Positions 30,450-40,293 of a DNA stretch of 64,000 nt are shown one piece after another. Under the pieces are notes generated by a model that was not told the origin of the DNA, did no database searches, and saw only the letters and a program-made list of their open reading frames with translations. The number at the start of each line of letters is the position of its first letter. Position 1 is the stretch's first letter. Source of the DNA: Sporosarcina ureae (lineage in GTDB: Bacteria > Bacillota > Bacilli > Bacillales_A > Planococcaceae); assembly GCF_002101375.1 (NCBI RefSeq), contig NZ_CP015207.1, positions 1,096,001 to 1,160,000 on the forward strand, given 5' to 3'. The position numbers and the translations under genes are program-made.

Positions 30450-30499
30450 ATTTTACCACAACTACTGTTTTTTCTAAAGAAATAACGAACGTACGTTTT
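30450..30499 (-). promoter_or_regulatory. uvrBA promoter with LexA (SOS) box
   Basis: The sequence CGAACGTACGTTTT at 30486-30499 matches the B. subtilis LexA consensus CGAACRNRYGTTYG at 13 of 14 positions. On the minus strand TTTAGA (30478-30473) and TAAAAT (30455-30450), 17 bases apart, form the promoter, with the box directly upstream of -35. This predicts damage induction of uvrBA. Confidence 0.85.
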
Positions 30500-30574
30500 A
30501 AGCTAACTCTCTATGTACTTTATTGTACCCTTGTACTTTGGGAAAGAAACTTACAGCTAGGACATTCTATACAA

Positions 30575-30609
30575 TAAAAAACACTGCCAGGATTTTTCCC
30601 TAGCAGTGT
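30575..30609 (-). terminator. Terminator of the IDEAL-domain gene
   Basis: ACACTGC and GCAGTGT pair across a 15-base loop and are followed on the minus strand by six T. It isolates the IDEAL gene from uvrBA. Confidence 0.9.
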
Positions 30610-30625
30610 CTATGAATAAATTAAA

Positions 30626-30883
30626 TTAGTTGGTTTTAAGTTCATATCCATGTTCTTGTGACATGTCGAGTAATTGTTGTGTATACAGGTCGAATGCTTC
30701 TTTGTCATTTTGATCTAGCGCATCGTCAATCAATAGCATGATTCGCGATTGTGTTTGTTCCCAATGAATGTGTTGTAGAAACAGATCCCAATAGATTTCG
30801 TTCAGCAGCTTTTCTGCTTGGAGAGAAGTGCTATTACTACCTACCGCTTTCAAAAATTCAGCATATGAGTTGTTATTATTCAT
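30626..30883 (-). CDS. IDEAL domain protein
   Basis: This is an 85-residue acidic cytosolic protein. The IDEAL-type motif LLIDDALDQNDKEAFDLYT lies near residue 50; such domains occur in small Bacillales proteins of unclear function. The ATG at 30883 is used because GGGG lies eight bases upstream, whereas the GTG three codons earlier overlaps that site. It stands alone between uvrB and ecsB with its own terminator. Confidence 0.8.
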   Translation of the reverse strand: MNNNNSYAEFLKAVGSNSTSLQAEKLLNEIYWDLFLQHIHWEQTQSRIMLLIDDALDQNDKEAFDLYTQQLLDMSQEHGYELKTN

Positions 30884-31075
30884 CTCTCTCACCCCTGATA
30901 CCTTTTAGTAATTATATATGCAATGGAATACAAATTGCAACCATCAATCTAACTATTCGAACTTTTGAATTATCTTAAAGTAGTTAGAAGAATATTTACT
31001 AGGTACATATATTCAGCCAACATGGAGACAAAAATTAAATTACTGACTTAAGTACAACTTCACTATTGCGTATTA

Positions 31076-32287
31076 TCATATTTCTTTCATTTGCTCTTTG
31101 GTCAATCGAATCGTCGCTTCACCTACAATGAGTGCTATAGCCGCGATTAGGAGTGGTGTGACACTTAGTCCATACAACGGTAATGCCGCCAGTAATAGAA
31201 TAATTGCTTGTAGCCAAATTAACTTTCGGACTAATGAACGGACTGCTTTGATTTGAGATTTTTCATGTTCTTCAGGATACAGCTGATCCATAGTGAACTC
31301 GTCGCCACCTTCAAGTGCCAATATTAACTGAACAGCAGTCGCAAACGCCAATGCCCCTACAAAGATGAACGATACAATCGGTAACGGTATTAAGAACGCA
31401 CCCAATGCAGCCAACGCCGTTAATCTAACCCACAACCAAAACGTATCATCTGTACGAATGAATGTCCTGACGATTAAGTATTTTTGTACATCTTTGCGCT
31501 TGAACGTAGAACGTTTCATAGCCATCTTTAACCAGCTACGCTTACTCACTGATCCAACCAGATGCGGAACTTCCGTGAAGTAATTCGCAAATCGATAGAA
31601 ACGCATCATACGATTTTGTTCCAATTCAATAAACTGCTCATACGGAAACGGATAATGTGTAGCTTGTTTTTCCCAAAACTTCGCATAGAGCATGGCGATA
31701 AGAATTCCGATAAAGATTGTCACTGTACTCCATGTAAGCGCAAATTGAATCGTGAGAAATGTTAAAACCAGTCGCAGAACACGATCCGGCCAAACGAAAG
31801 CATGATTCGCAATACGGACGTTGTATTCAGTCCCTACAAACAAGCCTTTAAAGGCAACGATCATCAACATAATGAGTATATAATCAGTGCCCGTCCCCAC
31901 TTCTGTTGCCTTCAACAATGGCAATGCAATGACCATAGCAATCAACGGCAAAGGGAGTTGTGAAAACGACGACCAAGTGATGGAGCGTCTCATATAGCTC
32001 GGCAATTGATTTTCTAATGGTAGAAAAAAAACAATATCTGCCGGCTTTAGTAACGTGGTCGGTGCAGCTTTCATTAACAAGAGCGCAATAACTACGGATA
32101 CGATGAAGACAGAAGGGAACGAAACAGGCACTTCTTTCAACCACTCACTATATGCATAGCCCCCGGCTCCAATAGCGAACATGAAAACGATAGCCAAATG
32201 TCCAGTGAATACATAGCGCATATACTTCTGTAGTTCATTGATGTAATGGAAGAACCGCTGTCCCCAGATTTCATGCATGTTGTTCAT
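31076..32287 (-). CDS. ecsB: ABC transporter membrane protein EcsB
   Basis: This is a 403-residue membrane subunit with about nine hydrophobic helices in two blocks (residues 20-215 and 290-400). It pairs with EcsA. In B. subtilis the Ecs transporter influences protein secretion, competence and intramembrane protease activity. The start overlaps the end of ecsA by 17 bases. The B. subtilis operon ends with ecsC; no such gene follows here, only about 180 bases and the IDEAL gene. Confidence 0.93.
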   Translation of the reverse strand: MNNMHEIWGQRFFHYINELQKYMRYVFTGHLAIVFMFAIGAGGYAYSEWLKEVPVSFPSVFIVSVVIALLLMKAAPTTLLKPADIVFFLPLENQLPSYMRRSITWSSFSQLPLPLIAMVIALPLLKATEVGTGTDYILIMLMIVAFKGLFVGTEYNVRIANHAFVWPDRVLRLVLTFLTIQFALTWSTVTIFIGILIAMLYAKFWEKQATHYPFPYEQFIELEQNRMMRFYRFANYFTEVPHLVGSVSKRSWLKMAMKRSTFKRKDVQKYLIVRTFIRTDDTFWLWVRLTALAALGAFLIPLPIVSFIFVGALAFATAVQLILALEGGDEFTMDQLYPEEHEKSQIKAVRSLVRKLIWLQAIILLLAALPLYGLSVTPLLIAAIALIVGEATIRLTKEQMKEI

Positions 32288-33017
32288 AGTCAGTTTCCTC
32301 AGTCATTGCAATATATAAGTCATCAAGTGTTGCATCTGGTCGTCCGAACGCTTTGCGCAAGTCGTCCATCGTCCCATTCGCACGTACTCGCCCTTCGTGC
32401 AATAAAATAATACGATCACAATACTTCTCAGCCGTCGCCAATACGTGAGTCGACATCAAAATAGAAGCACCCGCATTTTTTCGTTCAATGATTTGATCAA
32501 GCAAAGCGCGAATCGCCAACGGATCTAATCCGACGAATGGCTCATCGATAATATATAATTTCGGTTCAACCAAAAAAGCACACATGATCATCACTTTCTG
32601 CCGCATACCTTTAGAAAAGTGAGCCGGAAACCACTTTAAACGCTTTTCCATACGGAACTCTTTTAGTAATTGTTCGGTACGTATTTCAAATTGCTGCTTG
32701 TCCAGTCCATATGCCATCGCAGTCAGTTCCAAATGTTCTTGTAATGTAAGTTCTTCGTATAATACCGGTGTCTCTGGAATATAACTGAATGATTGGCGGT
32801 AATGTTCTTTATCACTAAACGTCGCCCCGTCAATTTTGATTATTCCTTCAAGTGGATTCATCACACCGATAATATGTTTAATTGTCGTACTTTTTCCTGC
32901 GCCATTTAGACCGATTAATCCGACCAGTTCCCCCTCTTCTAGCTGAAATGAAAGGTCATGTAAAACAGGCTTGCGCGTATAACCACCCGTAACGTGTTCA
33001 AGTTCTAGGATTGCCAT
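32271..33017 (-). CDS. ecsA: ABC transporter ATP-binding protein EcsA
   Basis: This 248-residue ATPase has Walker A GLNGAGKST near residue 36, a degenerate signature FSKGMRQK (normally LSGGQ), and Walker B YIIDEPFVGLD. The C-terminal extension is typical of EcsA. It is divergent from hit, the arrangement in B. subtilis. It powers EcsB at the inner face of the membrane. Confidence 0.95.
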   Translation of the reverse strand: MAILELEHVTGGYTRKPVLHDLSFQLEEGELVGLIGLNGAGKSTTIKHIIGVMNPLEGIIKIDGATFSDKEHYRQSFSYIPETPVLYEELTLQEHLELTAMAYGLDKQQFEIRTEQLLKEFRMEKRLKWFPAHFSKGMRQKVMIMCAFLVEPKLYIIDEPFVGLDPLAIRALLDQIIERKNAGASILMSTHVLATAEKYCDRIILLHEGRVRANGTMDDLRKAFGRPDATLDDLYIAMTEETDYEQHA

Positions 33018-33138
33018 TATATTTCCCCCTATCTTCTGTTATTATTTTAGCAAAGAAATTGTAAAATTGCTTTATCCGCCTTCGTTAACTATCTGAAAAT
33101 ATGCTACAATACATCCAAACATGAAAGGATGTGTAGAA

Positions 33139-33564
33139 ATGACCTCATGTATTTTCTGCAAGATTGTAGAAGGAACGATTCCAGGAGAAAAAATCTACGA
33201 AGATGATCACGTTATCGCCTTTATGGATATTATGCCTGTCACGAAAGGACACGTACTCCTAATTCCAAAAACACATCGTGAAAATGTGTATGAATTAACT
33301 GAAGATGAAGCTGCGAATCTATTTAAAGTGGCGCCAAAAATCGCTAATGCACTAAAAGAAGAATTTCAACCGTGCGGGATGAACTTATTACAAAACAACG
33401 GATCTTTCGCAGGTCAATCAGTCTATCATTTCCATATGCATTTAATTCCACGCTATGATAAATCAGATGGCCTGAAAGTAGAATTCGATACAAAAGTAGA
33501 GCAGTTCCCAATGGACGTAGTATCTGAATTGGCTACGAATATTTCAAGACATCTGCAAGAATAA
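33139..33564 (+). CDS. hit: HIT family nucleotide-binding protein
   Basis: This 141-residue histidine-triad protein hydrolyses or transfers nucleotidyl groups. The triad is HFHMHLIPR near residue 97, and two Cys of a metal site lie at the N-terminus (SCIFCKIVEG). ATG 33139 is chosen because AAAGGA lies just before it; a start six codons earlier lacks a ribosome site. It is preceded by an extended -10 TGCTACAAT at 33102-33110 and is divergent from ecsA. Confidence 0.95.
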   Translation: MTSCIFCKIVEGTIPGEKIYEDDHVIAFMDIMPVTKGHVLLIPKTHRENVYELTEDEAANLFKVAPKIANALKEEFQPCGMNLLQNNGSFAGQSVYHFHMHLIPRYDKSDGLKVEFDTKVEQFPMDVVSELATNISRHLQE

Positions 33565-33757
33565 CACGCGGAAGTTGTAGGCAGAAGAGTATAGTGTTTT
33601 TCTTCATCACCCGAAATGAGACCTACTTTTCTGTCCACTTCTCCAAACCATTAGAATAAAACTTTCGACAGTATAATATTTCATTCATTTTCTTGCTCAA
33701 TTACGTACTAACATGCTTTAATAAAATAATAACTATACAAAAGGAGTGTTCTCTATT

Positions 33758-34114
33758 ATGAAAGCGTCCACATTCTTTATTGGTCTGGCGGCAGGTGCTG
33801 TCACTTCTGCGGTAACTGTTCTATATTCTACACCAAAAGCGGGAAGTGAACTGCGTGACAGCGTCAAAAATGCATCACTTGAATTGAAGGATAAGTTGAA
33901 AGACGTCAAAGGGCAAGTTGCCGATCTGAAAGATTCTGTAACCGACCTAACAAAAGAAGCAAAAGAGCTTGTACCAGAGACTGTTGAAGAAATGAAAGTT
34001 TCGGTAGCGGACTGGAAACGCTCGACCGAACATAATAAGAAGCGATTAGAGAAAGAAATTTCTGCTATTCAAACCGCATTGGATGATCTTGAAAAATCAA
34101 TTGGTGCCCGCTAA
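33758..34114 (+). CDS. yhaH: YtxH domain protein (YhaH-like)
   Basis: This 118-residue protein has an N-terminal membrane helix with glycines (FFIGLAAGAVTSAVTVLY, residues 5-22), then a long amphipathic coiled coil rich in Lys and Glu (ELKDKLKDVKGQVADLKDSV). This is the YtxH pattern, associated with general stress and cell envelope. A GTG four codons upstream is possible. It lies between hit and scoC as in B. subtilis. Confidence 0.85.
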   Translation: MKASTFFIGLAAGAVTSAVTVLYSTPKAGSELRDSVKNASLELKDKLKDVKGQVADLKDSVTDLTKEAKELVPETVEEMKVSVADWKRSTEHNKKRLEKEISAIQTALDDLEKSIGAR

Positions 34115-34304
34115 CGCGTTTTCATTTAGGCATCAGTTGTTCACTTGCTAATCTTTGAGTGCGTACCCATAGTAAAACAGCTCAGAAATAGTTGTATTCT
34201 ATGGGCATATACACTCAAACTGATTTATTTTACTATTCCGTCTTTTTTATTTGTTGTTTTTTTGGTATAATAAATAAAATGACTGAAAGAAAGCAGGTGT
34301 CTCG

Positions 34305-34832
34305 ATGGCCGATCAACATATTTCACGTAAAGACGCCATGATCTTCAACCAGCGTGTAGCCCAAATGTCCAAGGCATTATGGAAAGCTGTAGAGAAGGAT
34401 TGGCAACAATGGATTAAACCGTATGAACTCAATATTAATGAACATCATATTTTATGGATCGCCTACCATTTGGAAGGCGCCACAATTTCAGACATCGCGA
34501 AGTTTGGCGTAATGCATGTCTCAACCGCCTTTAACTTCTCAAAAAAAGAAGATGACCGACGCAATACATATGTGACGGTTTCAGAAGAAGGCAAAGCATT
34601 ACTTATCCAGATGAATGAAAATTACCATAATGAAGATTACAGCGTACTTCAGGGTTCTCTTCCCATTCGTGATATTTATGGAAAATTCCCTGAATTCCTA
34701 GAAGTCATGTCAGTATTGCGCAACATTTATGGAGATGATTTTATGGACATTTTCGAACGTGGTTTTCAGAACATTGAGAAGACATATGTCGATTCAAGTG
34801 ATTACCTTATAAAATCTAAAGTAGAGTCATAA
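34305..34832 (+). CDS. scoC: Transition-state regulator ScoC (Hpr), MarR family
   Basis: This 175-residue MarR-type winged-helix repressor controls protease genes, sporulation and oligopeptide permeases in B. subtilis. The HTH is in [21 protein letters not shown] (residues 65-85), followed by the wing [17 protein letters not shown] follows an AGCAGGTG site; a TATAAT -10 lies at 34266-34271. It sits next to prsA, itself part of the extracellular protease pathway. Confidence 0.95.
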   Translation: MADQHISRKDAMIFNQRVAQMSKALWKAVEKDWQQWIKPYELNINEHHILWIAYHLEGATISDIAKFGVMHVSTAFNFSKKEDDRRNTYVTVSEEGKALLIQMNENYHNEDYSVLQGSLPIRDIYGKFPEFLEVMSVLRNIYGDDFMDIFERGFQNIEKTYVDSSDYLIKSKVES

Positions 34833-34918
34833 TTACCTGCTCTTTACACGGTTTAGTTTTTTCCTTTTGATCACAAATTCTGCTATGATAGAAAAGAAGC
34901 AGAAAGAGGAGGTCTAAA

Positions 34919-35104
34919 ATGGTTATTGCGATTACCATTCTATTTTCATTGTTCTACTTATATCAAATTAATAAAATGACATTTGCTCTTTGCCAATCTA
35001 GAGAGATTCCAGAAGAAAAGCAGCCAAAGATTTATCGCACTGTAAATATTCTGATCACAATCCTTATTTTATCCTTATATGTAGAAGTGTTCTTTAGCGC
35101 CTGA
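34919..35104 (+). CDS. Small membrane protein of unknown function
   Basis: This is a 61-residue protein with two hydrophobic helices (residues 1-16 and 41-58) and a charged middle (REIPEEKQPK). AGAGGAGG precedes the ATG and a terminator follows at once, so it is a real monocistronic gene. No family was recognised. It occupies the scoC-prsA gap. Confidence 0.75.
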   Translation: MVIAITILFSLFYLYQINKMTFALCQSREIPEEKQPKIYRTVNILITILILSLYVEVFFSA

Positions 35105-35114
35105 CACTATGTAT

Positions 35115-35148
35115 GCCCGCCCCCATTGCTGGAGGCAGGGCTTTTTTT
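35115..35148 (+). terminator. Terminator of the small membrane protein gene
   Basis: GCCCGCC and GGCAGGGC pair with one bulge and are followed by seven T. The T run overlaps the stop codon of the opposing YjcZ-type gene. Confidence 0.88.
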
Positions 35149-35248
35149 AATACAAGTATGCCGCGCCGACGATGATCAACAAAATGAACAAAACAACAAT
35201 TAAAGCAAAGCCTGATGAACCTGATCCGCCCTGTGTGTAACCGCTCAT
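35147..35248 (-). CDS. YjcZ-type sporulation peptide
   Basis: This 33-residue peptide starts MSGYTQGGSGSSGF and continues into one strongly hydrophobic helix (ALIVVLFILLIIVGAAYLY), the pattern of the YjcZ/YczM family of small spore-associated peptides. GGGGG lies upstream on the minus strand. Its stop codon shares bases with the terminator of the converging gene. Confidence 0.85.
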   Translation of the reverse strand: MSGYTQGGSGSSGFALIVVLFILLIIVGAAYLY

Positions 35249-35356
35249 GAAGGCACCCCCTTTCACATTGTATCTTATGCGAATGTAGAAAAAAGCGGTT
35301 GGGCAGTTTCAAATGAATGGAACCTTTTTGTTTTTTATACGTTATATGATATAGTG

Positions 35357-35386
35357 TTTACTTGAAGAATATACAGAATCTATACT
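35357..35386 (+). promoter_or_regulatory. Probable prsA promoter
   Basis: TTTACT (35357-35362) and TATACT (35381-35386) are 18 bases apart, about 20 bases upstream of the prsA start. Confidence 0.5.
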
Positions 35387-35407
35387 TAGATTAGGGGAGT
35401 TAATTAC

Positions 35408-36343
35408 ATGAAAAAGAAGATGTTAGCATTTACACTTGCAGCTTCGGTTGCAGCTTTATCCGCTTGTTCTGGCGGCGATGAAAAGGTTATGACGTCCAAA
35501 GCAGGAGATGTAACGAAAGATGAGTTTTATCAAGAAATGAAAACATCTGTCGGTGAACAAGCTCTACAAATGATCATCTTAGAAAAGGTTCTGGATGATA
35601 AGTATAATGTAGACGATAAGCAAGTAGATGCAGAATTTGATAAAAACAAAGAACAACTCGGTGAAAACTTCGAAGCTTTCTTAGCTCAACAAGGTCAAAC
35701 ACCTGAGAGCTTCAAGAAAATGATTCGTTTGAATAAATTGCAGGAAGCTGCATTGACTGACGGCATTGAAGTTTCTGACGAAGAGTTGAACAAGCGCCTT
35801 GAGGAATCACAATCAGAAATCAACGCTCGTCATATCTTAGTTGAAGATGAAAAGACAGCTAAGGAAGTAAAAGAAAAGTTGGATAAAGGAGAAGACTTTG
35901 CGAAAGTAGCAAAAGAATACTCTACTGATCCAGGTTCTAAAGATGAAGGCGGAGATCTTGATTGGTTCGCTTACGGTGTCATGGTTCCTGAATTCTGGAA
36001 CGCTGCATACGACTTAGAGCCAGGTAAAATCAGTGAGCCTGTTCAATCAGATAACGGTTTCCATATCATCGAAGTAAAAGAAAAGCGTAAAACTGACGAT
36101 AAAGAGATCACTGATGAAAAGAAAGACGAAATCCGTCATGAACTATTGATGGAAAAAGCTGACGAAAACGAGCTATTAGCTAAAGTTTCGAAGTTAGTAA
36201 AAGATGCAGATGTTAAGATCAAAGATGAAGATTTGAAAGCTTCACTTGATTTGTTCAAGATGGAAGAGCAACCAGCTGAAGAAGCACCTGCAGAAGACGC
36301 TCCAGCTGATGATACTGAAGTGGAAGTAGAAGAAGGTAAGTAA
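35408..36343 (+). CDS. prsA: Foldase lipoprotein PrsA
   Basis: This 311-residue peptidyl-prolyl isomerase folds secreted proteins at the outer face of the membrane. The lipobox LSAC sets the lipidated Cys at residue 20. The parvulin domain lies about 138-228, beginning INARHILVEDEKTAKEVKEK and including GGDLDWFAYGVMVPEF and GFHIIEVKE. The acidic, Ala/Pro-rich tail (EEAPAEDAPADD) is longer than usual. Lgt at 21181 would modify it. It is followed by a strong terminator. Confidence 0.96.
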   Translation: MKKKMLAFTLAASVAALSACSGGDEKVMTSKAGDVTKDEFYQEMKTSVGEQALQMIILEKVLDDKYNVDDKQVDAEFDKNKEQLGENFEAFLAQQGQTPESFKKMIRLNKLQEAALTDGIEVSDEELNKRLEESQSEINARHILVEDEKTAKEVKEKLDKGEDFAKVAKEYSTDPGSKDEGGDLDWFAYGVMVPEFWNAAYDLEPGKISEPVQSDNGFHIIEVKEKRKTDDKEITDEKKDEIRHELLMEKADENELLAKVSKLVKDADVKIKDEDLKASLDLFKMEEQPAEEAPAEDAPADDTEVEVEEGK

Positions 36344-36349
36344 TATATG

Positions 36350-36397
36350 AAAAGGTCTGCCCTGGAAGTTATATCTTCCACTGGCAGACCTTTTTTG
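36350..36397 (+). terminator. Terminator of prsA
   Basis: AAAGGTCTGCC pairs with GGCAGACCTTT, with an inner GAAG/CTTC stem, followed by six T. A run of A on the other side suggests it may also serve the minus-strand yhaM. Confidence 0.95.
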
Positions 36398-36501
36398 TGA
36401 TTTTATAATCGTAGTGATTGGTTGTTTTGCTAGCCCAATCAAAACCAAGACTTAACAATATTCTTTACTTCACAACGAGTCGTGTCCTGTCCCACATTAA
36501 T

Positions 36502-37440
36502 TTATTCAAACGTAGGCTTGTAGAACGAACGGTTATCCAGCGGGAATACGCGCTCAGAGAACTCGCCTGGCGTCGTTTTCGACATCACACGGTTCAGCAT
36601 ATTCATCTTCGCATCGATATTATCGATATAGTGAAGAATCTCTGCCTCTTTTAACATCGGACGCTTCGGACTGCCCCACTCTTCTTTACCATGGTGAGAC
36701 AACACCATATGCTGAAGCAACATCACTTCTTCGCCTTCGATCTCCAGTTCTTCTGCCGCCTTGGAAATTTCATTGACCATGATCGTAATATGTCCTAGCA
36801 AGTTCCCTTCAATCGTATACTGCGTACCGACGGGACCTGACAACTCGATGACCTTTCCGATATCATGCAAAATAATCCCTGCATACAGCAAGTCTTTGTT
36901 CAACGTCGGATACAACTCCGCAATCGCCTTGCCAAGTTTTAACATCGAAACTACGTGATCTAGCAAGCCTGACACGTAGTCATGATGATTTCTCGTAGCT
37001 GCCGGATATAACACGAAGTCTTGCTGGTGCTTCTTCAATAAATGACGAGTGACACGCTGGATTTGTGGATTTTTCATTTCAAAGAAATACTGCATTAATT
37101 CATCAAGCAATACTTCCTTACTCTTTTCAGCAGACGGTACTAAATCTGCAATCGTCACGCCTTCATCTTCTTTTACAGGACGAATTGCTTTAAGACGAAG
37201 TTGATTTTTTCCGCGGTATTCGTGGATTTCTCCACCTACTTTTACGATAGTCGCCCCCTGATACATCTGGGCTTGTTCTTCACCCGCATCCCAAAGTTTA
37301 GCTTCAAGATCCCCACTTTTATCTTGCAGAATCAACGTCATGAACGGACTCCCCTGCTGTGTGACACCTTTTGTTGCCTGTTTAATCAATAAATACATGT
37401 CGATCGTTTCGCCGACTTGATAGTCAAGTAGTTTTTTCAT
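36502..37440 (-). CDS. yhaM: 3'-5' exoribonuclease YhaM
   Basis: This 312-residue enzyme has an N-terminal OB fold for nucleic acid (residues 10-95) and a C-terminal HD domain with metal ligands in [14 protein letters not shown] and [10 protein letters not shown]. In B. subtilis it trims RNA 3' ends. Its ATG overlaps the yhaN stop (TGATG). It is the last gene of yhaO-yhaN-yhaM. Confidence 0.95.
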   Translation of the reverse strand: MKKLLDYQVGETIDMYLLIKQATKGVTQQGSPFMTLILQDKSGDLEAKLWDAGEEQAQMYQGATIVKVGGEIHEYRGKNQLRLKAIRPVKEDEGVTIADLVPSAEKSKEVLLDELMQYFFEMKNPQIQRVTRHLLKKHQQDFVLYPAATRNHHDYVSGLLDHVVSMLKLGKAIAELYPTLNKDLLYAGIILHDIGKVIELSGPVGTQYTIEGNLLGHITIMVNEISKAAEELEIEGEEVMLLQHMVLSHHGKEEWGSPKRPMLKEAEILHYIDNIDAKMNMLNRVMSKTTPGEFSERVFPLDNRSFYKPTFE

Positions 37441-40292
37441 CAGTGAATCTCCCCTTTTACTTTTCGTCCAATCTCAATTGTATGAGGCTCACTTGGCCAT
37501 TTCGATTTCATCTCTTGATGACAAGTAAAGTACAGAAATTGATGAGATGGCTGTAACCCAGTAAGTATTTCTATCATACGCGAAAGTCGCTCATTATCAA
37601 AGTGAACAAATGGATCATCCATAATGATTGGGAACGGTGCACGCTCTGATAATTCAAATGCTAACGCTAGTCGCAATGAAAGATAAGCTTGCTCTTTTGT
37701 AGCTTGACTGAGTTCATTGATCATGAAAGTTTGTCCTTCGTCAGTGACTGCCTCAAAATAACCTTCCATCGTTAAACCGAGCGTCGCGTATCGATTTCCT
37801 GTTAAATAGCTAAACCATTTATTCGCCTGAATGAGAACGGCTGGTAATTGATGTTCTTTCCACTCACTCATCGTCTGTCGAATCGACTCACGGACAGCTT
37901 TGCGGATTACCCATTGTTCTGTCATTTCTTCCAACTCGGCTTTTCGCACTTCTACTAACTGCTGTAGTTCACTGTACGTTTGACTGGCACCCATTTGTGA
38001 TATTTCATGACCTACCTTGACTTGCTCATCTACAAGCGCCTCTACTTCTTGACGAATCATTTGAAGACGGTTCGACGTTTCACTGCGTTGTCGTTCCAGT
38101 TCGGGTAGGGTCCATTCTTTTACTAATGGTTCTTTACTATATAAAGAAAGCTGGGCTTCTACTTCTTTTAGCTGTCGTTTCAGCAATTGTGCATCTTGAT
38201 TTTGCTGATACGCAGTGTAAAATTGTTCTTTTTCCGATACGCCAACGCTATCGAACAATTTTTGAATTTCTGCTCTTGTTGTTTCCAACAGCTCCTGTGT
38301 TTCTTGTAACTGTTCTTTGATTTCAACTACTGTTTGTTGTTTGCTTAAATGCTTTTCTTGCAGGCTATTCTGACGAAGTAGTTCTTGGCGAATTCTTTCG
38401 AATAAACCTTCTTCCGCAACAGGTCCGAGCACTTCTTCCACTTCTTTGATTATCGATTGTATGTGCTGTGTCGTTGTTAGCAGACGTTGCCGCCATGTTC
38501 TCAAATCTATTTCCGTGTCCTGGAACTCGCGCAGTAACCGGAAGCTTTCCTGAATATTGAATGTCAGATCGAATGGTTCATCTTGCAACAGTTCTTGCAA
38601 CTTCTTCACCGCTTGTTGTTTCTGATAATAAAGTTGTTCCATTTCTTCCGCGTATTTCTGCAATTTATGATCCAGTCTTTCAATCTCGGTTACAACTTGT
38701 TGTTCATCGCGCTGTTGCAGAACATCACGCTCAGCCAGTCTTTCGAGTTCTACTGCTAACGCTTCATGATCTCGAATGAACGATTGCTGGTCTGAAACAG
38801 AATCAGGTCGTTGTTTCCATAACCAAGCACCGACCGCCACAACGACTAGACCAAGGCCCGCAAACAACCATTGCTGCTGCAAGATACTATATGCCCCGAT
38901 CGCTAGTCCAATGAGCAAAATAACTGCCGGAACGATCTGATTCGATACGTGCTTATCTCCCGCAGATACAATGAATTTAGCCTCAGCTAGTTGACGTTGC
39001 AATTCTGGCAAAGTCGCCAGTTTCTCTCGTTCAGATTCAGTCAATCGCAAACGTTCCGTACGTTCTTTTCGTTGCTCTGCTCCCTGACGCTCACTTTCTG
39101 CTTCTGCCAATAGACGTTGCAATGCTTTTAGTTGCTGATCCAATTCTTTCTGCTCTTCAACGATAGGCTCAAGTTGACGTTCACGTTGTATGGAGACATC
39201 TATGTTCCCTATTGATAACTGCTGCTCGTCAGTTAACCCTAAGCGATTGCTGAACTGCTGTTGTTTCTTTTCTAGCATACGAATTTCCTGTTCAGCAGAA
39301 AGTCGATCGGTACGTAACCGATGCCATTCCGCTTCCTGTGCCACCCACCGCTCCAACTGTTGCCGTTCACTGTCAGGTCGTAAATCGATTAATTCCGACT
39401 GCCACTCCGCCTGTTCTTTCTCTAGACGTGTTTTCTTTAATTGCCATTCTGATTGTTTACTGGCCAGTTCTTCATAACGACGAATTCCCGCTGCCGGAAA
39501 CTCATCCGATAAGTGAGTAAGTTGTTCATGTAATTGATTGCGCTGTTGCTGGAGCGGAACAATTTGCATGGCGATTCGTTGTTCTTCAGACTGCTTATAA
39601 AGATGTTGCTCTTCCAAGCGTAAAGTCGCCACTTGCTCATCGAGTTCTTGCTTGCGAATAGTAAGCGGTTCATACGTCGAGAGCTTCTGCTGCTCTTTTT
39701 GCATGGCTTGTTCAAGTTCACGTATTTCGATTAGTTTTTTATTCATCGGCGGTATTTTTCCAGATTTTTTGAAGAGGCCACCCATTTCTTTCTCCATCTT
39801 CTTTTCAACTTTCCAAAGTGTATCTAAACCAGTCGTACCTGAAGCAAGTAATGTACGGCTTAAATCATTTTCATCCATTTTCTCGAGATCTTGTAACTGG
39901 AATAAGGAGAAAGAGAAAATGGATTCAAAAGCTTGTCGATCGTAACCTCTCAATAACCTCTTCAGTTCTGCTTCCCCTGCAATACCCCCATCTTCAAAAC
40001 GGATTAAGACGTCACCTGAAGACTTCCCACGCACCCGCTCAATCATCCAATTACCATACTCTTGATCTTCTATATATAGACAGCCGCCATATTTACCACC
40101 TGTTTTCGGCTCATAGCGCAGCTCTTGTTGATTTTTTTGTGGAAATCCAAATAAAATATGAAGGATGGCTTGCTGAATGGTCGTCTTCCCTGCTTCATTC
40201 GGTCCATACAAAAGATTCATACCGGGGCGCAAATCAATTTCTAGATTCTCATGCTGACCGAATCCATAAAGAAGTATTTTCTGGATTTTCAT
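37440..40292 (-). CDS. yhaN: SMC-like ATPase YhaN
   Basis: This 950-residue protein of the Rad50/SbcC type has a Walker [10 protein letters not shown] near residue 30, long coiled coils with a two-helix membrane-like segment in the middle ([21 protein letters not shown], about residue 450), and a C-terminal ATPase half with [18 protein letters not shown] and Walker [12 protein letters not shown]. It likely forms a nuclease complex with YhaO. The internal hydrophobic stretch is typical of YhaN and may place it at the membrane. Confidence 0.93.
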   Translation of the reverse strand: MKIQKILLYGFGQHENLEIDLRPGMNLLYGPNEAGKTTIQQAILHILFGFPQKNQQELRYEPKTGGKYGGCLYIEDQEYGNWMIERVRGKSSGDVLIRFEDGGIAGEAELKRLLRGYDRQAFESIFSFSLFQLQDLEKMDENDLSRTLLASGTTGLDTLWKVEKKMEKEMGGLFKKSGKIPPMNKKLIEIRELEQAMQKEQQKLSTYEPLTIRKQELDEQVATLRLEEQHLYKQSEEQRIAMQIVPLQQQRNQLHEQLTHLSDEFPAAGIRRYEELASKQSEWQLKKTRLEKEQAEWQSELIDLRPDSERQQLERWVAQEAEWHRLRTDRLSAEQEIRMLEKKQQQFSNRLGLTDEQQLSIGNIDVSIQRERQLEPIVEEQKELDQQLKALQRLLAEAESERQGAEQRKERTERLRLTESEREKLATLPELQRQLAEAKFIVSAGDKHVSNQIVPAVILLIGLAIGAYSILQQQWLFAGLGLVVVAVGAWLWKQRPDSVSDQQSFIRDHEALAVELERLAERDVLQQRDEQQVVTEIERLDHKLQKYAEEMEQLYYQKQQAVKKLQELLQDEPFDLTFNIQESFRLLREFQDTEIDLRTWRQRLLTTTQHIQSIIKEVEEVLGPVAEEGLFERIRQELLRQNSLQEKHLSKQQTVVEIKEQLQETQELLETTRAEIQKLFDSVGVSEKEQFYTAYQQNQDAQLLKRQLKEVEAQLSLYSKEPLVKEWTLPELERQRSETSNRLQMIRQEVEALVDEQVKVGHEISQMGASQTYSELQQLVEVRKAELEEMTEQWVIRKAVRESIRQTMSEWKEHQLPAVLIQANKWFSYLTGNRYATLGLTMEGYFEAVTDEGQTFMINELSQATKEQAYLSLRLALAFELSERAPFPIIMDDPFVHFDNERLSRMIEILTGLQPSHQFLYFTCHQEMKSKWPSEPHTIEIGRKVKGEIH

Positions 40293-40293
40293 T

